From NCBI GenBank assembly GCA_019009955.1, contig CM032229.1, forward strand, positions 6,257,001 to 6,321,000: a DNA stretch of 64,000 bases. The letters run 5' to 3'. How positions within the stretch are numbered: position 1 is the first letter of the stretch; every line of letters begins with the position of its first letter. The position numbers and the translations under genes were made by a program. Positions 9,701 through 21,700 of the stretch are shown piece after piece. The stretch comes from Riptortus pedestris (Eukaryota; Arthropoda; Insecta; Hemiptera; Alydidae). The notes under the pieces were generated by a model that was not told the DNA's origin, made no database searches, and saw only the letters and a list, made by a program, of their open reading frames with translations.

Positions 9701-12700
9701 TTAGGCAATACTCCATGAAATGATTAAATTTCAAAACCTTTCGACTTAGGCCTCTTATTAAAGATGATATTGAGAATAGCTGGTGACAAATCAGCACATG
9801 CTCAGTATGCGCAGCCCCTGCGTGACAGTCTTTTTCACATAAATAAAACTTATTAAGATAAATAAGTACCTGCCTTTCAAAAAAATTAAGAGAATGAAAT
9901 GGAATTGACTAAAAATACTCTACTGTTAGCTATTATGGTTTTGAACTTTGTGTGTTGCCAGAGATGTATATTACTATTTGTGATGAAACAGCCATGAGGG
10001 AAGAGTAACACCCCAGACATTATGGTAAGAGACATGTATTGTGCAGGGAAACAGTGAACAGCTTATGCAGGAGTTTACAATATATTTCCCAGTTCCATGC
10101 ATTGTCGACAAGCTGGTAGGGCCAAAGACAAACCAGACACTCAGCATAAGGAAGCCAATAAATCATCATGAATAAGAGTATAATGATAGAAAAGCTAATT
10201 ATAATTTTTTTTTATTTAGGCAGAAAATGAGATCCTTGACATTATTTAAATATTATATCCAATAAACCTCTAGCATTGCAAAATTTTCAGTAACAATGGA
10301 AAAGGACAGTTGATTTGTTCTAGGAACTGTACTCTGGCATTCCCATCAAAGACTGTATTAATGTTTGTCAATGTTTAACTTTATTGACTTACATTGTGTT
10401 TTTAGTCTTTTAGGAATAATATGACAGGTGATTTCTGCAGGTCATTGTTTATCAATTGGTAAAGAAATACACTGACTTTTGTATCACCTATGTATTATTA
10501 GTATTATTGTAAAAGTGAATAAATTAGTTGCTATTTTTTATTTCTAAACCGAGTTGTTCATAAGTGTTGCTCAACCTCTTCCATTCATTGTTTTTGAGCC
10601 ATCTGTAAGAATTTATATTCTGAGTTCAGGATATGGTTATTTTGAGTTTTAAGAAGTAGGTTAGAAGTGTATTGTAAAACTGAAAGCATTTTATTTCACT
10701 ACTTTAAACAATCATTAATTCTGATTGCTGTTTGTTCACAGACTCCTCAAGATTACCGAAATTATTTTCCATACGTAACGATTGGCCAGAGCAGAGGGCT
10801 CGAGGGATTGACTGTCGTTCCAGCTGTCATAATGACTACACTATTCTGCCGGGGAATTATAATCTGGCTTTTAAATTTAGTCGTTTTCTTCGTCCTTATT
10901 CAGGCAATGATCGACCTCAAGAAACCTTCTCCTACTGCACAATTTGTAGAGGTGATGTTATTGTTATGCTAATTTTTATTTCATTACTATACATTTTTAT
11001 AAATTTCTATGATGAAATTTCCTTTAATATTTGATAGAAGACTGATTCCTTATTGTTTACATTGATAAACCAAATTATGCAGCCGAATCTATTTATTTTT
11101 AGCCATGTGTGGAGCTTTCATACTATATTCATAATTTCAAAGCAGTATGCTCAAGCAATAAACAATAATTTAAGAATTACCTAGTTAAAATTGTTCTTTA
11201 AATAGGAAAAAAAAGTTTAAAACCAATTTCAACTACTTTTCAAGTTATGTAATTTGAGTATTGGAGCTGTATTGATATGCTCTGAAATGGAGAATGTTAC
11301 ATGGAATGCTGGAAGCTTCACTGCTTGACTAAAAATAAATAAACTTACCTCTATAATTGGGTTTTGTAGCAGATTTCCCTTAAGGGAAATCAGCTATTGA
11401 GGTTGTACTCATGACGGAATTTTCAAAATTTTTCTTCAAATGTCCATCGATCCTACTTAGTAGATGACGAAAATGAAGTCCGTTCAAAACTATATATATA
11501 TTTGTCTGTTACCGCTGTAGTGGTCACAATTTTTGTTTGATCGGTACCAAACTCGATATTTAGTCGTTTTATGTAAAAAGAAAGATTAAGTTCATTAACG
11601 GCTGAAATCGGACCAGTGGGAGGGGGGGTTTAGAGGTGAGGATTTTCGAAAATTCTATATATCTCCGTTACTATACGTCAGATCAAAAAATTGTACAGAA
11701 TCAATCTTATTGCAAATTAAATTTTCTATAAATATTGTAATATACATTTATTCTCTATCTTGAATATTAACCGAGATATTTGCATTTTTATTAAGTATGT
11801 GGTCTGGTATAGTTCGGATTAGGTCGGCCATTTCGTCGGCTCAGGTGGGAGGCTTCTTCTAACCTTACCTGTCTTTTCTAACCTTACCTTACCTTCGTTA
11901 CTTTGTGAGATTTATGCAAATACGTTCTGATCATCCGCCCCCCCCCCTTCTTTAGTTCTTAGACTACTAAAATTTGAGTTATTAAAATATAAATTATTCT
12001 TACAATTCAGAAGCCGTTTCAGTTGGGAATTTATTTTAATTAACTGAAAGATTTCTCATTACCGTTTGTATTTAATCATGGTGGTATTGTGTTACCAGTA
12101 TGCAGATTTCTCTATTGTAAAACTTCACATGGGAAATCTGCTTAGTTTACGCAGCCCCTGCATGACAGACTTTTTCATTTTACTACTTTAATTAAGTGAC
12201 TTCATACTTTTAAACTAATTTTATTTCTTATGTCTCTTATTCAGATAATAATTTATTTCCATTGTATAAAATATTTAATGTATTTGAGTATTGAATTCCT
12301 TAGTTCTAGAGATATTGTAAACTTTTAATAGTAGCAGCTTTTGATAGATGAAAGTTAAAAAAAGCAATAATCCTTGGATATGTATTAGTCATGGATTATA
12401 TATTGGTCTACTTCAAAATGGGATTTAAGAGATTTTGAGAGAATGTAGCAAAGCCCCTATACCTTAGGTATATTGCAAATTTGGTTTAAGCTTGCTATTT
12501 TACTTATTTATTTTTAGAAAACTCCTCTTTAGCGATATGCTACTACAGTAGATCGTGCAGAGAGCATACCTTCTCGGTATTAGCTATTTTATTACTCGAC
12601 TGTTATCTTTTTTATTTTCTTCTACAAAGGAAGTGCTGCAATTGTGTTGTTTCCAGATTCCAATGGAATTATCTGTTTTGATTCTCCCTGGGGAGACACT

Positions 12701-15700
12701 AACTTAATACCATTAGTCTTTTTTCTATGCAACTATGCCACTATACATTTTTTATTCAAAAACAGATTGTTGCAATACTTCTTTGTCCAAAAATCAGTTT
12801 TTAATTTTTCTAGTATCTCCAACAAAGAGATTAATATTGCCTTTGTAAAATTGGGACATGGCAGGAATAGGGAGGAAAGGTGTCTGTGCTAGAATTCAAT
12901 TAAAACCATATCTAGGGGCGCATGTTAGCCATGTGAGTAAAGCGTTGTTCTTTATTTACCATGGTAAACCTAGAATCGTGAGTTTGATAGGAATTTATTA
13001 AGTGATGAACTCATTGAAACAATCCTTAATCTCACCCTGACTAGAAAAGGGTGGTAACCTGTTGATAACCCGTCCCAATTAGCCGTAGTAGCAAAAAGTG
13101 GATGTTAATAAATAATGATAATAAAAAAAAAGATATCTATAATTATCTATATAATTAATCCACAATTTACTCTACAATTCTAGGTCAAAAGGAAGGACTT
13201 ATTAAAACAAAAACGTGATACTAAAACTTACATTAGCTCACAAGAGTTTACAGCTATTTTGCATATGCTAATAGATAGCCCTTACCTCTGATGTCCATTT
13301 GTGTGAGGGCTCTCTGCTGCCTTCTGCTCGTAGGCTGGCCAAACTCTGACGCTAATCTATCTCCCCTCTCTCGATGTGTCAGGAGGAGGCCTGTACATGC
13401 CTACCTAGGGCCACATCTATGTCAATCTCTTAGAATCTAGCCTAATGTCTGTCATAATCTATTTAGTTTCTTACCCCCTTTAGACCCTCATTATAATAAT
13501 TGCATAACTCCTACTCTAAATGATTTAATATCAATTATTTATATATACAAATCTCGAGCTCCTAACCTATGAATAAGTCAGTTCACTACCATAGTTAAGT
13601 TCTTGCTGGCAGTGTAGTATGACTTTAACGATAATAGAATAAAGTTATTACAATTAGTAGAAGAGTACAACAATCGAATGTCTCCTATTGAAACCACTTA
13701 TGGAGATTGTAATGTTTGAGGTGGTTGGCTTAATTAGGAACCGATTGAAGGGTATAACAAGGAAGGATAACACACCTCTACTCTTAAAAGACCTTTTACT
13801 AGAGACAGAATACTTTGGGGGCAACCTGCCCCATGTTGAGTGGTCCCTATTCAGAGGGAGTCTCCAGCTAGACTGAGATCCTGTATGAATAAGGACCAAC
13901 TCTACAGCTTTCAAGATGGGAGCAGTCACGCCAAAAACACTCTGTAATAAAAGGTCTTTCAAGAGTTGAGGTGTGTAACATTTTTATATCTTTCTATTAG
14001 TAGAGCATTGGTCTATAGATAGCCTTTAGGCCTAACAGATTTGATCAATTTTCACAAAAATGAAGAATAGTTAATATATTAATTATTTGCTAGTGGTGTT
14101 TTCTATCCTTAACTTCAATAAATTAAAGTTTTTTATTTAAATCAGGAAATTGAATATTTACTTGTTGAAAATATTTATTTATTTTGATAACATTTATAGC
14201 TGATTATTAGAATTGATTGTAGAGTGAAGCAAGAATGAAGCCCGAGAGGCTTGCGAGTCAATCGAATTGGGTAAGAGTTGTGCGTAAGCCGCCGGAAGTG
14301 CCAGAGAGACAGATGGAGCTGCCTCCTAGACCTAGAGTATTGCGGCTAGAGGAGATATCTGGAGAGAGATTGAGGAGGAGTGGGAGTAGCCGAGGGTTGG
14401 ATATAGATAGAGATAGAGATGTAATCCAGAGCCCTTCTGAGGAGAGGGAGCGTCCTATCTTGAAACCCCTCGTCCTAGCCCCGCCCTCTCAACCACCTCC
14501 TCCTCCTCCAACATCATCACCTATCTTCGATGTATATGGCAAACCGACTACACCAGACAGTCCTCAGCCAGTCTTCGTCCGGCCGGTCGCCAACAGCCAG
14601 CAGTAAATATTATCAATTATTTCAAAACATTTATCTATTGAGAATACAAATACTGAGTTGCAATAAAAAAGTATTCGATACATCTCATACAAGAGGATTT
14701 ATTTTTGTTTTTTGCCAGTTGGCATTATAGACCTTAAAGATCTAGCCAAGCTCAATTGGCTCAAGGGATTTACAATCAGAGTTTTAACGTAGCGAGTAAT
14801 CAACTCGACGTACAAGCCCCATTAACCAAGGAGGACTTGGAATAAGTTCTCTCCACTAGACCGATGGGCCTTTATATATGCAAGGCGGAGGGGGCAGTAG
14901 TCATATCACCAAAGGCCAGTTTGCTAGTTGACAGGATCTAGGAGAGTCAATGTCCTTCGTCATATTGACGGGCTGTCAGACTGATGTACTCACTAGACTT
15001 CCACTACCATTACGACACCAGCTCACTCTGGTGTGGCAACTTGGTGGCCACCTATTCAAGTACTGTCCTTGCTCCATGTTCCTTGAGCCAGGTGATCTAA
15101 AGTCAGACGATATGTTTCAGTGGTTTACCACTCTCAATCCTTGTTGTCAGCTGATTCCTAATTGGACAAAAAAAATGCCATTGCTGTCAGTAGTAGTTAA
15201 TAGGAGAAAAATATGTTCCTAAAATATTACTTTTGTTGATTGTAGCCCCTTTGGCTACACATTAAGGTTAGGGGAGGTAAATAATTCTTCACATACTGGG
15301 TTCTAGTTTATATATTGAAGCTAGGTTTTGGCTTGCATTTTGTGCTATTTAAGGGTAATTTATCTATTAGTAGAGGCGAGGATGTTTATTGATCTTGTGA
15401 AGTACATAAAAGCCTCTGCTAATAAAAGTAGCCATTCAACAAAATATTGAGGCGATTCAAAAAAGAAAACATAACTCTGATGCCACTTTCTCCAACAATT
15501 AAGGGGGTGGGGGGCTAAAGGGGAACAAAATTACAACATTGCCAATTTTGCTTTACCTATTAAATATATCCTAATAGCTTTTTCTAGACCTTTGTTTTTT
15601 ATTATAATAAAAGAAAAGAAAGAAAGAAATCTGTAATATTTTTTCATGTAAATTAAAAACTGTAGGTTGTGCATTGTTATTAGTGAAACTCCTTCAGAAT

Positions 15701-18700
15701 ATTCAAAAACTGAAAGTGGTAACTGTTGTTGGACGTTAGCAGAATGCCGAGGATTGTTGAGACAGGGCTATTTTGAGCCTCTTTTATCACCCTTTGGATT
15801 TTGACTCGTGTTAGTCCAATTCTATTCCTACTTCTGCTCTTTCTTATAGATACATATTTCACCTTGTTTTGATGTTTGATTAGTCATGGCCACTGGCTTA
15901 GTCAGGGCAAAACAACCTCTATTTGCAGGCTGTGTTACTTTTTCTACATATACTAGAGTTATAGCTATATGAAAACAAATTTCACTAATTATGAGTGATG
16001 AACATTCACAGGTTGTAAATTTTATTATATTTGAGCTGTCCAGTCTCGACAGAGTGATTAAGTCTATTTTTTTAATTTTTTTCAAAATCAACTTATCAAT
16101 CAATCTTATTTTAAATGAAATGTTTTATAAATATTGTTGTATAGATTTGTCCTATATCTTCAATATTAACAGAGACATTTGGATTTTTTAGTTTTCAGCG
16201 CTCAATAAACCACTGTTCCTACTCATGTCACATAAACTATATTTTGTTATTCATTGGACCACTTTATTTGAAGCTTAAATACCAAATATTGTTTTCAACA
16301 AATATTTACTAGAGGAGGTACTTGAGAATACGTTGGGTGATGATGCCATTATTTAATTATTTTTATTATTAATAATTAGTTCTCAACTTGAAAATGTTTA
16401 TTTGTTCTACACCATACTCGACGATTCATTCAACACTAACGATCATAATAGTTCATGGCTGAAATCAGACCAGGAATGGGGGTGGGTTAGAGGGGGGATC
16501 TGAATATCCGAAATATCTCCTTTATTTTACGCAGAAATAGAGAATTTGTGGTGAGATGATACCACAAGTGTGTTAAATCAGCACATGGAAATCTGACTTT
16601 TTAACGCAGTCCCTGACAGAATTTTTGAATGAAGTAGTAATTATGTAGTGCTACCATAAATAGGAATGGTTCAAGCAGACCCCATCAAAGCCTTCACTCT
16701 CCATGGTAGTCAAGTTAAAAATTTCAAGAGGCCTTTTCCTCTATCAGGTCTTAACTTAGTCGCCTTGTCAAAGTAATTTATTTCTCCTATGCAATTTTTT
16801 CAAAGTAATTTTTTTATGAAGCATTTAGCTAATGAAGTTTATACAGTAACTTGGAACTCTAGCTGACGTCTCATTCTTGATAAAATGGACTTAATCTCTT
16901 TGTTAACTAATTCCTCATTTAATATATTCACCTTCTCTTTTCACATACTGTTGCGTGAGTTAAAGAGAAGGATTAAACAATTATTTCTGTATGTGCAAAA
17001 ATTAGCTTAAAGAGGGTTATTTATTTTGTTTTTCAAAAGTTGTATATTAAAAAGCATTTTATTTATAAAGTACATTTGGTTTAAACCAGGCTTTCCTTAA
17101 TTTTTTGAATTCATGAGTTTTTGTGGTGAGTGTTACTTTTAAAGAACAATTTAATTAATCGCATGGAAATTACTAATTGGCAGTCAAGATGGAGGAGTGA
17201 ATAAGGACATGCCTTGGTCGTACGTTAACCCACAAAAGCTGCCACCTCTTCCAAGACCCCTCCCAGAGCCCGATTACACGCTGCACAGGGTGAGGAAGCC
17301 CACTAGGTCTACCACGCCTTCTGATGATGGAGACTATAGACCTCCGCCCCCAAAGAGATATGAAAACAGTATGTTTAATGACATATTTTTTTGTTTGCCC
17401 ATGTCTGAGCATTTAACATTAAGTTTTCTTGTGAAACCGATGCTGTTTGGTGGAGGGAGAGAATGTCTGTGGGACTAACAAATAATTCCATTTCTTAGTG
17501 ATACTATTTTCTTTTGTGTTTTTTTTTAAACACTTTACATGCTAACTGTAGCTGTGAGTTAAGGCATTTGTCCTAATGCACTTGGCAAACGTACACATGG
17601 ATACGGGGATTTATTTAGTGACAAACCCACTAAACAAAATCCTTCGGCTCACCTTCATTAGAATAGGGATGAGGTAACTTACAGCTGACATAGGTGAATT
17701 GTAAAAAATGCAAACTATTGAACAGCGCACAATGTGTAAGAACTTTCTGCATGTAAGTGCTATTTTGTAAATCAAGAAGTCGAAAATCAAGGAGAGTTCA
17801 CATTTCCTTACCCCTAACAACAATTTTAGGCATAAGAACTGCCTTTTACAATTGTTTCTTATTCATTATTAACTTGGTTATGTTAGTGTAGTTTTTTTGC
17901 TACCAATTTAATTGTTGACAAATGGTATTTTAAATAATAATGAATGTCAATGCAAATACTAATAATTGTACTTTCTGGCCAATATTTTAATTACATTTTT
18001 CTTTAACATTTAGTAGGCAAACATATGATTTTTGTGGAGGAAAATAAGACTTGTTTTTTCACCCAGATAGAAATTTAATGTTGAACTATAACATATTTGA
18101 CTGGGACTGGTGCAGATGACACATCAGATTTTGATGGGATGATTAACGTAAGAATCAATAGCTTGTTTATAAAGACTTGGACAATGGCTATTAAGTTTAT
18201 CTGTAGACATTCATAATGTATCATTCAATCATTCAGATTTTTTTTTGTAATATTCATGTGCTTGTTTAATTACTTTCAATGGAGTAAAAACCATTACAAA
18301 TTTATTCTCTGGCATTATGCATTCCAAAGCTTTTACAAATGCCGATACAGCTCTTAGTGTTGGTAGAGTGGTTGATATACATGTATATTGATGGTCTTAT
18401 TCAATCTAGCAATAGATGCTTGCAAAACAAAACTGGTGGAAGGGAGGAAAGCAGGTTGGAGATGGTGGAATAAAGTCTTTATTAGATACCAATCAACAGC
18501 TGGCAAATAGGGGGGCATTCATTTCATTGCTGAATAAAAGTGAATCACGTTTGGCTCACAACTTGTAATGAAACATGGTCACTGATAATCATGGAAGAAT
18601 AGTCCTGCAATAGGATGATGAGCTATCTGAATTTGTTGAAGAAATTTTATTCCAACGAAGAAATGTAATACTCACAGTTTAGTGAGCTATCACTCCTCAC

Positions 18701-21700
18701 TCTAATAGAGTGTCCATCAAAATTAGAAAGAAAAAGTTGTAGTCTGTCATGAGCAGTGCTGTGTATAACTGTGTACTTATACTTCATCAAATAGCTAAAT
18801 TACATCTTTGTCAGTTGTTAATAAAAATTATGTAATGTACAAATATTAGTTTTACCATATCACTATATTCACATATCCACAAAATGACTACTATTCTTTC
18901 TGAGCATGCTTAAAAAAATATTTTAAAATTTAAAATAAGTAAAATTGTAATTTCTAAAATTTATTGATTCAAAACCGAAAAGTTTATTTGAACAAAGGGG
19001 AAAAAAGTTGGCATTGGGAGAAATGTTTTAAGCTATTAAAAGTAATTTTGAATGAAAATATGGATAACATTTGTATTTGCTTTTGTTTCCTTAGCAAATG
19101 TAAAACAGTAAAAAAAAATATGTTTTCCCATATAAAGAGAAAATTGATTTAGAAGTTATTTTATATATAACTGAGTTAGATGTTTTGATTAAGTATTATT
19201 TCTCTCTTGAAAGTGATGATTAACTTATTCTGACTTTCATAGTGTAAATGAATTGTTATGATTCATTGAAATTTGGTGTTTCCTTAGTTTAAGTGGAGAC
19301 GTATGTTTGCCAATTTCCATTAAAATATGAAATGGTGAAGTTATGCAGGTGTTTTTACTTTAGGTGAATTTTTCTTATGTTGCGATATTAACTTTATGTG
19401 AATTCTGTTCTGTGTTTGTGAGTCCCTCTTCTGCTTCCAGAGGACAAACTACCAACTCTTTCCTCTGTCACAACATCATTAATTACTCAGTTATTCTGTG
19501 ATTCAATGACCTCTCTCATCATTTCCTCTATGTAGTTCATTACTTCGACTAAAAATTTGACTTCAAACTATGGAAATTTTTAATAAATAAAATACGTATT
19601 CTGTTACATGGTTAAAAATGAGCTGGAATTGAGTGAGATTATTTTCTTAATAATTAAGTGTGCATTTTCTAACTCAAATTTGCAATATACCTTTGTGTTA
19701 GTTATGTTTACAATAAACCCACCAAGTATTGAAAATCATCTACTTGGTGGGAACAGATTTGGTGTTGGGCTTGTTTTCAAAAATAATGCTTTATATTAGA
19801 TGCAAAATGAATGAAAAAATGATGGGAATCTGTACCATTTTAATTTAAAGTAGACATAATTGCATGTTAAATAAAATGATCAAATGGATATGGAAGCAAA
19901 GGCAAAATAACTAACTAATTACTAAGAACTGTAATACTTCTATCAATTTGAACATTTGATGGCAAAAATAAACAAGTAAGTTCTCTACTCTTTATACTCG
20001 TAGTTAATTGATAGTTTTGCACAACAAGTGCCAGTTCTAATGTTGCATATACTCTTATTTTTAACATTCAAACGGGTTTAGTCTCTCTTTCCATGCTCAG
20101 ATTGCAGAGTTTTCAATTAAGGTGTTGGTTGCTGAACAACCTAATTTTTGTTATTTAATTTAATGAGTTTATTCCAACATATTAAGTTCCATGAAAGACT
20201 CAACCTTAACTGAGGTTGAAATTTTAAAGTGAGACATGTATGCAAAATGCTGATTGGCTCTTTGTGAGGTTTAATTAAAACAAGTGTACAGAATTTGATA
20301 TTATATTAAGGAATAGACGTTTTTCATTTATGCCCACTTCATGTTAGTATGGCTAATTCGGACAAGTTATCTACAGCTTTCTAGCCGAGATGGGACTAAG
20401 GATTTTATTTTATGAGTTCGACACCAAATGAATTCCTATTGCCCAGGCAGGAATCAAACTCACCACTCTAGGTTTAACCATGTGAGATTAAGACCAATGC
20501 CTTAACTCACATGGCTAAACTGAGGAATAAAAAATATCTATAATAAGTAAATACTTATAAAGAAATTACAATAAAGAAAGTCCTTATCTAGATCAATGGA
20601 GTCCAAAAGACTAAACATTATATTTTTATATTAACTTAAAAACACTAGCAGAGTCTTTCCAAACATATAGAGCTTTTGTTGATGCGATATTCAGTGGTGG
20701 TGGTTGTTTGTGTTTGAATCTGTTAAGACAAGCGTGGAGAAGGAATCTGCTGGAAGTGAGGAACACAGCTTGATGATAAAGGCTGTAATAGAAAGAAGTG
20801 CAACATTTAAACAACTTAAACCTCAACCATACTTATGACACCATCAAGGTATTGGGTAAACAAAGTTAATAGTACACTGTCAGCCATATAATCTGATTCA
20901 TCATGAAAAACTAAATTTTATTTAATTTTCTCTTTGTTAATGTGCCAGTCATGACGAATAATTTTCTAATGGGCTCATAACTTGTGATGAATAGTAGTTG
21001 TTATATGATAATTTTTTGGAAAGAATGGAGAATGGTTGGATCATGATCAGGATTGCTGGATTTTTTAAAACTCAAGAAATGAAAGGATGATGCCAGTTAG
21101 GTGGAGTATGACAGCTGCAATTTATTTCATTTAAGAACTGTTGAGACAGAATTCTCTTACTTTCCAGAAATGGATATGTTTCATGGAAAATGAATAGAAA
21201 AAGTCCCAGTCCTTGTCAACAAACAAACACTTATTTCATTAAGTCACATCTTTGCTAGTCAACTTTAAAAAATATGTGATCTGAAAATGTATAGATGAAC
21301 AAGGAAACCTACTAACAGGACTTCATCAGAGCAAGGCTAGGTGGACTGGGACTCCAATGATAAATACTGGGAGCGCTCGGCAGGCAGCCCAGCCTATGGA
21401 CCACTTCACTGATGAGGCACCTGACATTGAGCAAATTGTCCTGGCTCAGAAAAATAACAAAAGAATATTATACCTATACATAAAGTGGAACATAAATATA
21501 AATACTGAGAGAATATGAGACTTGATTTCACCCAGAAAAATTTACTACGATCTTATCTATTAGACAAATATTTGAAATGGCATGATCTAATATCACCTCT
21601 TCATTGCTTTTGAGACTGGCATATAGAGAGTGTAAACATGCTTAACGTGCTAAATATGTAAGTGTGATATCTAGCAAGCTTGCGATATCCAATAAGCTTA

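Noticed and set aside
14530..14730. Overlapping forward frame at the end of the fifth visible exon
   Set aside because: It is a shadow of the proline-rich exon in another frame; composition and splice phases support the other frame.
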